The notes: generated by a model not told the origin, from the sequence alone. Counted from the stretch's first letter, positions 36,301-44,630 are shown. The stretch: DNA of 64,000 nt from Ruminococcus sp. (GCA_015066875.1 SVNM01000002.1:1-64000), one strand, 5' to 3'. Made by a program: numbers and translations.

Positions 36301-36317
36301 ATTTCCACCTCGGTTTT

Positions 36318-36347
36318 ATTATACATTATGTTATAAGTCTTTGTCAA
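36318..36347 (-). promoter_or_regulatory. Promoter of the Sfp-type gene
   Basis: Minus strand TTGACA (36342-36347), 18-bp spacer, TATAAT (36318-36323); the transcript leader would be about 10 nt. Confidence 0.75.
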
Positions 36348-36352
36348 TTCTC

Positions 36353-36381
36353 TTGATTTTTCCGCTGAGCAGTGTTATAAT
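36353..36381 (+). promoter_or_regulatory. Promoter of the PHP phosphatase gene
   Basis: TTGATT (36353-36358), 17-bp spacer, TATAAT (36376-36381). The -35 lies 6 bp beyond that of the divergent gene. Confidence 0.85.
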
Positions 36382-36411
36382 ATTTTCAGACTATTCTAAG
36401 GAGCGTTTCAG

Positions 36412-37176
36412 ATGCTTGCAAATTACCACACACATACACAGCGCTGTCATCACGCTAAGGGCGAGGACAGAGAATATATCGAACAGGCTATAAAAGGCGG
36501 TATGAAAATTCTCGGCTTTTCCGACCATTGCCCCTGGATTTTCGATGACGGTCATGTTTCGGGTACGAGAATGACTCCCGCTGAGCTTGACGACTACTTT
36601 ACATCGCTTACTGATTTAAAAAAGGAGTACTCTTCCGATATAAAAATTTTCATAGGCTTTGAGTCAGAGTATATCCCTGAGCTTATGGAGGCTCAGAATA
36701 AGCTTCTTGCAGATTATCCTGTGGATTATATGATCCTCGGCGAGCACTTTCTGAAAAGAGAGCCCTATGGTCCATATACAGGCTTTGAATTTCCAGAGGA
36801 AGCTATGCTGAAAAAATACGTTGACCTTTGTATCGAGGGTATGGAAACAGGCAAATATCTCTATCTTGCTCACCCCGATCTGCTTAATTTTACTGGTCCG
36901 CAGGAGATTTATATAAAGCATTACACAAGACTCTGCAACTATTTAAAGGAACACAATATCCCCGTTGAGATAAATCAGCTGGGCGTTCAGCAGGGCAGAC
37001 ACTATCCCTCAGAGCTGTTCCTTTCCATTGCAAAAAAAGTGGGAAATACGGCAATTATCGGCTGTGACGCTCATACTCCACAGGCTCTTTCAGACAAAAA
37101 CGCTCACGATACCTGTAAAAAGCTTGCGGAAAAATACGGCCTTGAGCTTGTAAAGTCGCTTCCCTTGCCTTACTGA
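36412..37176 (+). CDS. PHP-domain phosphatase (histidinol-phosphatase HisJ-like)
   Basis: 254 aa. PHP metal-binding motifs: NYHTHTQRCHHAKGEDREYI at the start, ILGFSDHCPW, KIFIGFESEYIPE, MILGEHF, YLAHPDL and IIGCDAHTPQAL. The HTHTxRC.HA-G pattern fits the HisJ/K branch, which dephosphorylates histidinol phosphate, though some members act on other phosphates. No his genes adjoin. The ATG has AAGGAGCG upstream. Confidence 0.88.
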   Translation: MLANYHTHTQRCHHAKGEDREYIEQAIKGGMKILGFSDHCPWIFDDGHVSGTRMTPAELDDYFTSLTDLKKEYSSDIKIFIGFESEYIPELMEAQNKLLADYPVDYMILGEHFLKREPYGPYTGFEFPEEAMLKKYVDLCIEGMETGKYLYLAHPDLLNFTGPQEIYIKHYTRLCNYLKEHNIPVEINQLGVQQGRHYPSELFLSIAKKVGNTAIIGCDAHTPQALSDKNAHDTCKKLAEKYGLELVKSLPLPY

Positions 37177-37222
37177 TCAACGCTGATTAGCCATATATAA
37201 CAGCAGAACAGTATGCTCCCTC

Positions 37223-37251
37223 TTGACATTGACGGGATTATACGTTATAAT
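37223..37251 (+). promoter_or_regulatory. Promoter of the leader-ORF/CorC unit
   Basis: TTGACA (37223-37228), 17-bp spacer, TATAAT (37246-37251): perfect consensus. Predicted start near 37258, giving a ~180-nt leader to the CorC gene. Confidence 0.9.
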
Positions 37252-37282
37252 ATATTAAATTATTCCCGGAGGTGAAATCCTG

Positions 37283-37381
37283 ATGGACGGTGCCGTCGAC
37301 GGCAGTTATCCCGATAATTACAGATTCAATATCGCTTTATATATGAAGTTCAGGCACGGTCTGCACCATTGTTTGTGTTAG
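37283..37381 (+). CDS. Putative 32-residue leader peptide upstream of the CorC gene
   Basis: 32 codons, ATG to TAG. It begins MDGAVDGSYPDNYRF and ends HGLHHCLC. A full GGAGG site (37268-37272) lies ten nt upstream, starting about ten nt after the predicted transcription start, so it should be translated. Its last ten codons form the 5' arm and loop of a terminator-like hairpin. This arrangement is that of an attenuation leader peptide: translation through the end would melt the terminator. The His/Cys-rich end is suggestive of metal or amino-acid sensing, but that is inference. No known leader recognised. Confidence 0.5.
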   Translation: MDGAVDGSYPDNYRFNIALYMKFRHGLHHCLC

Positions 37382-37395
37382 GCTGTGTCTTTTTG
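37352..37395 (+). terminator. Terminator-like hairpin overlapping the leader ORF
   Basis: AGGCACGGTCT (37352-37362) pairs with AGGCTGTGTCT (37380-37390) through 11 bp including G-U pairs, followed by four further T. It lies 42 nt before the CorC start and encloses the leader stop codon. Confidence 0.55.
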
Positions 37396-37436
37396 TGCAT
37401 ATATGAAATTTTATTTATTATCGGAGGTTTTTTATT

Positions 37437-38762
37437 ATGTTAGGGCAGATTATTCTGCAAATCGTACTTATCGCTCTTAACGCTGTTTTCGCCTGTGCGG
37501 AAATTGCCGTTATATCAATTAATGACGCTCGTCTCGATAAGCTTTCCGCAAGCGGTGACAAGCGTGCTGCAAGACTCAAGAAATTAACCGACCAGCCCGC
37601 ACGCTTCCTTGCTACAATTCAGGTTGCCATTACTCTTTCAGGCTTTATCGGATCGGCTTTTGCTGCAGATAACTTCTCGGTTTATCTTGTTAAGGCGCTT
37701 GTAAAAACAGGTATTCCCGTTTCCGAAAAGGTGCTTGACTCTGTTTCGGTTGTGCTTATTACCCTTATCCTTTCATATTTTACTCTCGTTTTCGGTGAGC
37801 TCGTTCCCAAAAGAGTAGCTATGAAAAATCCTGAAAAGCTCGGTCTTGCTATGTCAGGACTTATTTCTTTCATCTCAAAGCTTTTTGCGCCCCTTGTGGC
37901 TCTGCTTAATTTCTCAACAAACCTTGTGCTGAAGATTATGGGCATCGACCCCGACAGCGAGGAGGATACCGTTACCGAAGAGGAAATCATTATGATGTCT
38001 GACGCGGGCGCGGAAAAAGGTACTATCGATGAGGTTGAAAACAGAATCATCAAGAACGTTTTTGCTTTCGATGACCTTACTGCTGAGCAGATATGCACTC
38101 ACAGAACTGACGTCTCGGTGCTGTGGGCTGAGGACTCAAGCGACGTATGGGAGGAAACTATCCACCGTACACGTCACTCGGTTTTCCCTGTATGCGGTGA
38201 AAGCGTTGATAATGTGATCGGTGTTCTCAATGCCAAGGATTACTTCCGCCTTGAGGATAAATCAAAGGAAAATATTATGAATTCTATCGTGCGTGAGCCT
38301 TATTTCGTTCACGAAAATATGAAGGCCGACCGCCTTTTTGACCAGATGAAGCGCAACGACGCCGACCACTTTGCCGTTGTTGTCGATGAGTACGGCGGTA
38401 TGAGCGGTATCATCACCGTTACTGACCTTGTTGAACAGCTTGTGGGCGAGTTTACAGACGATGAACAGGGCGAAGAGCCTAAGCTTGAACAGATTAACGA
38501 CCAGATGTGGAATATCTACGGTATCGTGCCCTTAAACGAAGTTGCCGAGGCTCTTGAGATAAATCTCCCCGCCGATAAATACGATACCTTAGGCGGATAT
38601 ATTATTGCCAAGCTGGGAGAAATCCCCAAGGACGGCACTCAGGTAAAGCTTGATACGGATAAGCTTCATATCGAGGTTCTTGAAATACTCCACCACCGTA
38701 TTGAAAAATGCCGTGTGACTAAAATCACACCTTCCGAAGATACGGAAGAGGACAACGAATAA
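37437..38762 (+). CDS. HlyC/CorC (CNNM-type) transporter with CBS domains
   Basis: 441 aa. Transmembrane DUF21/CNNM domain (1-180): AEIAVISINDARLDKL at the start, PARFLATIQVAITLSGFIGS and GELVPKRVAMKNPEKL. Then an acidic linker, a pair of CBS domains (about 215-335; ICTHRTDVSVL, FAVVVDEYGGMSGIITVTDL) and a C-terminal CorC_HlyC domain (360-430). The family exports or balances Mg2+ and other divalent cations. ATG after GGAGG. A promoter, leader ORF and terminator-like hairpin precede it; a CDF metal transporter follows 32 nt later, so metal homeostasis is the likely theme. Confidence 0.92.
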   Translation: MLGQIILQIVLIALNAVFACAEIAVISINDARLDKLSASGDKRAARLKKLTDQPARFLATIQVAITLSGFIGSAFAADNFSVYLVKALVKTGIPVSEKVLDSVSVVLITLILSYFTLVFGELVPKRVAMKNPEKLGLAMSGLISFISKLFAPLVALLNFSTNLVLKIMGIDPDSEEDTVTEEEIIMMSDAGAEKGTIDEVENRIIKNVFAFDDLTAEQICTHRTDVSVLWAEDSSDVWEETIHRTRHSVFPVCGESVDNVIGVLNAKDYFRLEDKSKENIMNSIVREPYFVHENMKADRLFDQMKRNDADHFAVVVDEYGGMSGIITVTDLVEQLVGEFTDDEQGEEPKLEQINDQMWNIYGIVPLNEVAEALEINLPADKYDTLGGYIIAKLGEIPKDGTQVKLDTDKLHIEVLEILHHRIEKCRVTKITPSEDTEEDNE

Positions 38763-38794
38763 TCCACACAAACGACTCCGGAAAGGGAGCTTTT

Positions 38795-39961
38795 ATGACA
38801 CAACTTCTTGTAAAACATTTTGTAAAGGACAGCGAAAATACCACCGATATACAGGTTCGTGAACGCTACGGCACCCTCAGCAGTATTGTGGGGATTTTCT
38901 GCAATATCCTGTTGTTTCTTCTGAAATACATAATGGGAACGCTTTCAAACTCAATTGCTATTGTTTCCGACGCTTTCAATAACCTTTCAGACAGCGCAAG
39001 CTGTATCGTTACCCTTATGGGCTATAAAATCTCCGCAAAGCCCGCCGATAAGGATCACCCCTTCGGTCACGGACGCATGGAGTATCTTACTTCCCTTATT
39101 ATTGCTACTGTTATCATTGTTATGGGCGTTGAGCTTATGAAAAGCTCGGTTTCAAAGATAATCAGTCCCGAAGAGGTTGAATTCCGTGCAGTTGTCCTTA
39201 TATCGCTGATTTTGTCTGTTGCGGTAAAGCTGTGGCTATCTCGTTTCAACACTGTGCTGGGAAAGAAAATTAACTCTACGGTTATGCTTGCAACTGCCAA
39301 GGACAGCAAAAACGATGTTGTGGCTACGGCAATTACAATCGTTTCCCTTATCTGCTCGTTGTTTACCGACCTGCCTGTTGACGGAGTTATCGGTATTATA
39401 GTCTCACTTTTCGTTCTTAAAGCAGGTATCGAAATCATAAGAGATACCGTTGATGAGCTTCTCGGCAAGCCTGCTGACGCCGAAATCACCCGTCAGATCT
39501 GCAATATAGTCTGCCGTGACAGCCGTATAATCGGTATCCACGACCTTATTATCCATAACTACGGGCCGGGAAATATGTTCGGAAGCTGTCACGCCGAGAT
39601 ACGAAGCGATGAGGACTTTATCTCCGCTCACGACCTTATCGACCGCATTGAGCACGAAATCCACAATAAGCTGAAAATTTCAATGTCTATCCATATGGAC
39701 CCCATTGAGACCGACAACGCTCAGATAAATCACTGCAAAACCGTTGTTTCGGGTATTCTCAGAAAAATCAGTCCTCGGCTCAGCTTCCACGATTTCCGTG
39801 CCGTTACAGGCGATACGCATACAAATCTCATCTTTGACGTTGTTATCCCCTTTGATATGGAGCTGAGCAACAGCGAAATCAAAAATCAAATCGACAACGC
39901 TCTGGCAGATGAGCCTGTAAAATACTACACAGTTATCACTTTCGACAGAGAATATACCTGA
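38795..39961 (+). CDS. Cation diffusion facilitator transporter
   Basis: 388 aa. A cation/proton antiporter of the CDF family exporting Zn2+, Fe2+ or Mn2+. Membrane helices lie between ~30 and 205. Metal-site signatures: SDAFNNLSDSAS (TM2) and KDHPFGHGRMEYL; AKDSKNDVVATAITI (TM5). A cytoplasmic domain follows with RDTVDELLGKPAD and HDLIIHNYGPG. The C-terminus is longer than in minimal CDF proteins, with a second ~80-residue alpha/beta unit. The ATG has AAGGGAGC upstream; its stop codon's last base begins the terminator stem. Confidence 0.93.
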   Translation: MTQLLVKHFVKDSENTTDIQVRERYGTLSSIVGIFCNILLFLLKYIMGTLSNSIAIVSDAFNNLSDSASCIVTLMGYKISAKPADKDHPFGHGRMEYLTSLIIATVIIVMGVELMKSSVSKIISPEEVEFRAVVLISLILSVAVKLWLSRFNTVLGKKINSTVMLATAKDSKNDVVATAITIVSLICSLFTDLPVDGVIGIIVSLFVLKAGIEIIRDTVDELLGKPADAEITRQICNIVCRDSRIIGIHDLIIHNYGPGNMFGSCHAEIRSDEDFISAHDLIDRIEHEIHNKLKISMSIHMDPIETDNAQINHCKTVVSGILRKISPRLSFHDFRAVTGDTHTNLIFDVVIPFDMELSNSEIKNQIDNALADEPVKYYTVITFDREYT

Positions 39962-39969
39962 CAGGACGC

Positions 39970-40309
39970 TTGAGGGTATTGCTCATATGGAAACTTTATA
40001 CGTATTTATCGGGGGAACCTTTCTGAAGAAAGTTTCCCCCCGAACCCCCTACAAAGACTTTTTAGTCTAATTTCAGCCCCATAGGGTGCACACAACAACC
40101 AAAACAGAAATCCAAGTATTTCTCCGTGTGTACCCTATGGGGCTGAAATTAAAACTTGAAAGTTTTAGGAAAGGAGTTTGAGGATGACTCCCCGCAGTGC
40201 GGGGAGATGTCCGAAGGACAGAGGGGACAGGCTCCCGTTGGGAGACCCTTTTTCAAAAGGGTTTTCCTCAATATTACATATGAATTTCTGTACGAACAAT
40301 AACTTTAAT
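39970..40309. mobile_element. Fold-back palindromic element, copy B
   Basis: 340 bp, no ORF. The left end TTGAGGGTATTGCTCATATG and right end (complement ATTAAAGTTATTGTTCGTAC) are diverged terminal inverted repeats. Core hairpin: AATTTCAGCCCCATAGGG...CCCTATGGGGCTGAAATT, with matched C/G changes against the other copies. The arms carry GAACCTTTCTGAAGAAAG and AAAACTTGAAAGTTTT. Arm order matches copy C and is the reverse of copy A, but the central spacer is in the A orientation. A 60-bp secondary repeat lies in the right arm. Confidence 0.8.
40185..40244 (+). repeat. Secondary hairpin repeat nested in copy B
   Basis: TGACTCCCCGCAGTGCGGGG, AGATGTCCGAAGGACAGAGG, GGACAGGCTCCCGTTGGGAG: three consecutive small hairpins. 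Homologous, in reverse orientation, to 48855-48919. Absent from copy A, where the flanks join directly. Confidence 0.7.
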
Positions 40310-40353
40310 GCGTCCTGTTTTTTTACTATTTTAAGGAAATGTACAAAAAACTC

Positions 40354-40382
40354 TTGCAACATCGGATAATTAATGGTATAAT
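40354..40382 (+). promoter_or_regulatory. Promoter of the GH94 phosphorylase
   Basis: TTGCAA (40354-40359), 17-bp spacer, TATAAT (40377-40382), 44 nt before the start codon and just beyond element copy B. Confidence 0.85.
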
Positions 40383-40425
40383 TGAAATAGCTTTATGCTC
40401 GATTAAAGTAAAAGGAGAATTTTTA

Positions 40426-42840
40426 ATGAAATACGGATTTTTCGACCTTGCCAACAAGGAGTATGTTATCACTAATCCTGATACTCCCGCTCCCTGGGCA
40501 AACTATTTAGGTGACCCCGAATACGGCGCTATGATTTCAAACAACGCTGCAGGCTACAGCTTTGTAAAATCCGGTGCCAACGGACGTATCTCACGTTTCC
40601 GTTTCAATTCCGATATGGCTCTTCCCGGAAGATACATCTACATCAGAGATAATGACGTAAGCGATTACTGGTCAGCTTCATGGCAACCTGTGGGCAAGCC
40701 CCTCGATCAGTACAAGAGCGAGTGCCGTCACGGTACTGCTTACACTGTTATCTCAGCTGAGTATTCCGACATCAAGTCTGAGACAACTTACTACGTTCCC
40801 TATGGAAAAACTTATGAAGTATGGCGTGCTAAGGTTACAAACAACAGTGACAAGGACAGAAACCTCTCCCTCTACGGTTTCGTTGAATTCACTAACGAAA
40901 ACAACTATGAACAGGATCAGGTAAACCTTCAGTACACTCTCTTTATCACACGTACAAGCTTTGAGGAAAACAAGATCCTTCAGCATATCAACGAAAACAG
41001 CGGTAAGGACGAGACAGGCTCTAACCACCGCGAGCGTTTCTTCGGTATGGTAGGTGCTCCCGTTTCAGCTTACAACGGAAGCCTCTCAAGCTTTATCGGT
41101 CCTTACAGAACTTACTCAAATCCTATCGCTGTTGAGCGTGGCAAGTGCGACAACGTTATGAATTTCAACTCAAACGCTTGCGGAGCTCTTCAGAGCGATC
41201 TTACTCTCAAGCCCGGCGAGACTGCTGAGCTTATCTATATCCTCGGTCAGCGTGACAACGCTCAGGCTACTGCTATTCTCAACGAATACAAGGAAGCAGG
41301 CAAGGTTGACGCTGAAATCAAACAGCTTAAGGATTACTGGCACGGCCAGCTCTCAAACTTCCAGGTTGAGACTCCTTCAGAAGAATTCAACAATATGATC
41401 AACGTCTGGAACGCTTACCAGTGCTTCATCACTTTCATCTGGTCAAGAGCTGCTTCATTCGTTTACTGCGGTCTCAGAAACGGCTATGGCTACCGCGATA
41501 CAGTTCAGGATATTCAGGGTATTATCCACCTTGATCCCGAAATGGCTGCTGATAAGATCCGCTTTATGCTCTCTGCTCAGGTAAGCAACGGTGGCGGACT
41601 TCCCCTTGTTAAGTTCAGCCATAATGCAGGCCACGAGACTTGTCCCGATGAACAGGACGAGAACAGCGTTTACGCAAAGGAAACAGGTCACCCCTCTTAC
41701 CGTGCTGACGACGCTCTCTGGCTCTTCCCTACTATCGTTAAGTACATCGGCGAAAGCGGAAACACTGCTTTCCTCGACGAGGTTATCACTTACGCTGAAG
41801 AAGGCGGTGGCGAGGCTACTGTTTATGAGCACCTCAAGAACGCTATCCGTTTCTCTATGGAGCGTCTCGGCGATCACGATATGCCTGCAGGCCTCCACGC
41901 TGACTGGAATGACTGTCTCCGTCTGGGCGCTAAGGGCGAGTCTACTTTCGTAGCATTCCAGCTTTACTACGCTATGTCTACAATCAGAGAAATGGCTGTT
42001 TCAAAGAATGATACAGACTATGTCGCTTACATCGATGAGGTTCAGGCTAAGCTTGCTTCTACTCTCGAAAAGTGCTGGGACGAGGACCGCTTTATCCGTG
42101 GTATCCGTGAGGACGGCGTTATCGTAGGAGCTAAGAAGGATCCTGAGGCTAATATGTGGCTCAACCCCCAGAGCTGGAGCGTTATCTCTAAGTTTGCTTC
42201 TGCTGAACAAGCTGAAAAGGCTATGAACAGCGTTCACGATATCCTTAATACTCCTTACGGAGCTAAGCTTCTTGAGCCTCCTTACAAGGAGCATTACTTC
42301 AACGGAGCTCTTATGCACATCTTCAATGCCGATACAAAGGAAAACGGCGGTATCTTCTCACAGTCACAGGGCTGGCTTATCCTTGCAGAGTCACTTCTCG
42401 GTCACGGTAACCGTGCTTTTGAGTACTTTATGGAAAGCTCTCCCGCTTCAATGAACGATAAGGCTGAGATACGTGTTCTTGAGCCGTACGTTCACGGTCA
42501 GTTCACTGAGTCAAAGGCTTCACCCTATGAGGGACGTTCACACGTACACTGGCTCACAGGTACAGCTTCAACTGTTATGGTTGGCTGTGTTGAGGGTATC
42601 TGCGGTATGAGAACAAATCTTGAGGGACTTTGCATTGATCCTTCCATCCCTTCAGAGTGGGAAGGCTTCAAGATCATCAAGAACTTCCGTGGTAAGAAGC
42701 TCAACATTACAATTGACAACTCTGCTCACGTTGAAAGCGGTGTCAAGGAGGTTATCCTCAACGGACAGAAGCTTGACAGCAACTTTATTTCAGCTGATAA
42801 GCTCAACGATACAAACGAGATCACTGTTGTTCTTGGTTAA
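40426..42840 (+). CDS. GH94 disaccharide phosphorylase (cellobiose/chitobiose type)
   Basis: 804 aa. Such cytoplasmic enzymes phosphorolyse beta-linked disaccharides to a sugar-1-phosphate plus a free sugar, saving ATP. The start MKYGFFDLANKEYVITNPDT and PAPWANYLGD are GH94 hallmarks; SCRHGTAYTVI-like ECRHGTAYT, GYGYRDTVQDIQG and HADWNDCLRLG (general acid Asp496) follow. The RDTVQD and SNGGGLPLVKFSHNAGHE blocks resemble N,N'-diacetylchitobiose phosphorylases as much as cellobiose phosphorylases, so substrate is open. ATG at 40426 has AAAGGAG nine nt upstream. Codon use is biased (tac, aac, ctc), suggesting high expression. Monocistronic. Confidence 0.93.
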   Translation: MKYGFFDLANKEYVITNPDTPAPWANYLGDPEYGAMISNNAAGYSFVKSGANGRISRFRFNSDMALPGRYIYIRDNDVSDYWSASWQPVGKPLDQYKSECRHGTAYTVISAEYSDIKSETTYYVPYGKTYEVWRAKVTNNSDKDRNLSLYGFVEFTNENNYEQDQVNLQYTLFITRTSFEENKILQHINENSGKDETGSNHRERFFGMVGAPVSAYNGSLSSFIGPYRTYSNPIAVERGKCDNVMNFNSNACGALQSDLTLKPGETAELIYILGQRDNAQATAILNEYKEAGKVDAEIKQLKDYWHGQLSNFQVETPSEEFNNMINVWNAYQCFITFIWSRAASFVYCGLRNGYGYRDTVQDIQGIIHLDPEMAADKIRFMLSAQVSNGGGLPLVKFSHNAGHETCPDEQDENSVYAKETGHPSYRADDALWLFPTIVKYIGESGNTAFLDEVITYAEEGGGEATVYEHLKNAIRFSMERLGDHDMPAGLHADWNDCLRLGAKGESTFVAFQLYYAMSTIREMAVSKNDTDYVAYIDEVQAKLASTLEKCWDEDRFIRGIREDGVIVGAKKDPEANMWLNPQSWSVISKFASAEQAEKAMNSVHDILNTPYGAKLLEPPYKEHYFNGALMHIFNADTKENGGIFSQSQGWLILAESLLGHGNRAFEYFMESSPASMNDKAEIRVLEPYVHGQFTESKASPYEGRSHVHWLTGTASTVMVGCVEGICGMRTNLEGLCIDPSIPSEWEGFKIIKNFRGKKLNITIDNSAHVESGVKEVILNGQKLDSNFISADKLNDTNEITVVLG

Positions 42841-42860
42841 TTCTCAATATAACAAAATAA

Positions 42861-42889
42861 GACGCTTCCGAATGGAAGCGTCTTTGTGT
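42861..42889 (+). terminator. Terminator of the GH94 gene
   Basis: GACGCTTCC, loop GAAT, GGAAGCGTC, then TTTGTGTTTG. The T-run is imperfect; the stem is strong. Confidence 0.75.
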
Positions 42890-42902
42890 TTGATTGCGGA
42901 TA

Positions 42903-43742
42903 TCATTCATCACTGATTACTGCACCTGAAAGGTCAACGTTTACGTTACCACCAAGCTGTGAAAAAATCTTGTTAAGAGTTTTCTGTGAAATAACTGAGC
43001 CCGAAAGATCGATGTTCACATCGCTAAAACGGTTGTTTTCATCACAATTATCCGTGCACTGATTCAATTCATTACGAAACTGCTCATAGGAATAATCCTC
43101 AAGTTCAGCGTATTTGTCGAGCTCAAGCGCAGGCATAACTCTTGCAACGGCGTGCATAGCTATGAAAGAAAATGCAAAGTTCTCAAAATCGCCTGTATTA
43201 AAGGTGATTTCGTAAACTCTCAGCATATCGCCGTCCTTGCTCTTCTTGCTGAGAAGTGGCTTATACGAACTCTTAGCGAGCTGATAAGTATGACGTTCCT
43301 CCCATATATTTTCGGGAGCAATTACAAATTGCAGAGTTTCGTCACAGGTGTTGCAAACTCCTCCACCAACAGCAAATCTGAATACATAATCTGTGTTCTT
43401 TTCAAGCTTTTTTTCACACAAAATCTGAGTCCAGCTCCATTGCCAATCGCCGATTTCAAAACCTTCCGTATTATTACCGAAATCATCGGTGATGAACATA
43501 CGCGAGCCTACGTTGCCGTCGCATCTCTGGTCGAATTTAAACTCTCTTGCGTTGAAATTTATTATATTCATATTAATATCCTCCGAATTTTCAATTTCGG
43601 TCGAACAACGGTCAGTCAGGCGAATTTCACAGTCGCCGACAAGCTCTGCCCGACCGTTTTTCACCAGTCCCTTTACTCTTTTGGGATAAGTGTAGCCAAT
43701 AATATTACCGTTTTCGTCAGTAACCTTAATGTTTTTTGTCAT
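42903..43742 (-). CDS. Protein of unknown function with a YTYPKR N-terminal module
   Basis: 279 aa; function unknown. Residues 1-45 (VTDENGNIIGYTYPKRVKG, LVKNGRAELVGD) match an uncharacterised N-terminal module I recall from many gut clostridial hypothetical proteins. The middle (70-215) looks like a beta-sandwich with aromatic residues (GDWQWSWTQI, VCNTCDETLQFVIAP), perhaps ligand-binding. The C-terminus has two near-repeats, VNIDLSGSVIS and VNVDLSGAVIS. No signal peptide, so probably cytoplasmic. ATG at 43742 has GGGGGAGG upstream; the longer frame reads into the promoter and is rejected. Confidence 0.75.
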   Translation of the reverse strand: MTKNIKVTDENGNIIGYTYPKRVKGLVKNGRAELVGDCEIRLTDRCSTEIENSEDINMNIINFNAREFKFDQRCDGNVGSRMFITDDFGNNTEGFEIGDWQWSWTQILCEKKLEKNTDYVFRFAVGGGVCNTCDETLQFVIAPENIWEERHTYQLAKSSYKPLLSKKSKDGDMLRVYEITFNTGDFENFAFSFIAMHAVARVMPALELDKYAELEDYSYEQFRNELNQCTDNCDENNRFSDVNIDLSGSVISQKTLNKIFSQLGGNVNVDLSGAVISDE

Positions 43743-43811
43743 GGGTATCCTCCCCCTGCTACAAACGATTATATAGTGCTGTTTTTTGTTATGGGTGCCT
43801 TCCCCGATTTC

Positions 43812-43840
43812 ATTATAACGCAGACAGCTAAAAAAGTCAA
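43812..43840 (-). promoter_or_regulatory. Promoter of the YTYPKR-module gene
   Basis: Minus strand TTGACT (43835-43840), 17-bp spacer, TATAAT (43812-43817). The -35 box directly abuts the T-run of an upstream terminator. Confidence 0.85.
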
Positions 43841-43841
43841 C

Positions 43842-43889
43842 AAAAAAAACAGCCTTAACCGACACCCTCTCAAAAAGTCGGTTAAGACT
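43842..43889 (-). terminator. Orphan leftward terminator
   Basis: Minus strand AGTCTTAACCGAC, 13-nt loop, GTCGGTTAAGGCT, G, then eight T: a very strong terminator. The nearest leftward gene upstream (44670) already has its own terminator at 44631-44668, so what this one ends is unclear. Confidence 0.85.
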
Positions 43890-44630
43890 GTATTTCGCGG
43901 TAATCCGAGCACCCTCTATACTCTTCTCACCATTCACGACAATGGCACTTCCGATGTGCTTTATATCCTTCAGCCGTACTTGATAGTTTTCTGCGATAAT
44001 TTAAGCTACTGAAGCTGATTTAGGCGAATTAAACATATTATAGGCATTAATGTTTAACAACAGCTTTCTGCACGGTTTCTTGGTGTGACGTTTTGTACCG
44101 GTGGTACCGACGGAGTTTAAATCGGTACAGGGCTGACACGGGATATAATCTGTCGTATAATTTGCAGGACACATAAAATATGTATCAATGTAATTATGTT
44201 GCCGATTGTGAAATTTACCGTTTTCTCAATCAACAATTGTATTATATAGTAAATTTAGCACATATTCAATTGACTATATTGCCTATATTTCTCACTTTAT
44301 TGCGAAAGAAAATTATAATTTTTATATTATTATTCTATGAATTATATTTTTGTTTTATTTCGTTCATTTTGAATTAATTTAATTTTAGATTAACACCATA
44401 TGTATAAATTATATATTATATATAATAGTTTTTCGCCTGTATTACGTTGTTTCAGCAATTGCACTCATTTCACGGATTTTAAATTTCAAAATCAAGCGCT
44501 AATTCGCACAGACCTCTCGCACTCCTCAAAAAGAATTGATTTACTTTTTTACTTAACAGTTTTGCGTAATTTAAGCAAAAAAATTTTTGAGATTTTTCTT
44601 CTTTACCCCCTTGACGCCCGGTTTTTGCAC

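Larger units (their letters stand above)
39961..40324 (+). terminator. CDF gene terminator split by a fold-back element
   Basis: ACAGGACGC (39961-39969) pairs perfectly with GCGTCCTGT (40310-40318), then T through 40324. The 340 bp between the arms is element copy B. The 5' arm begins at the last base of the CDF stop codon. Confidence 0.7.

Noticed and set aside
37258..37436. Mg2+ M-box or other known riboswitch ahead of the CorC gene
   Set aside because: The hallmark GTTAGGTGAGGCTCC-type core and other class signatures I know are absent; the visible structure is a leader ORF with a terminator.
43152..44012. 286-aa rightward frame antisense to the YTYPKR gene
   Set aside because: No ribosome binding site, overlaps the real gene, its promoter and a terminator; the opposite frame has the conserved module.
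44001..44174. Short leftward frame of 57 codons with several Cys
   Set aside because: No ribosome binding site, no clear promoter, not recognised; kept only as a note in the intergenic entry.
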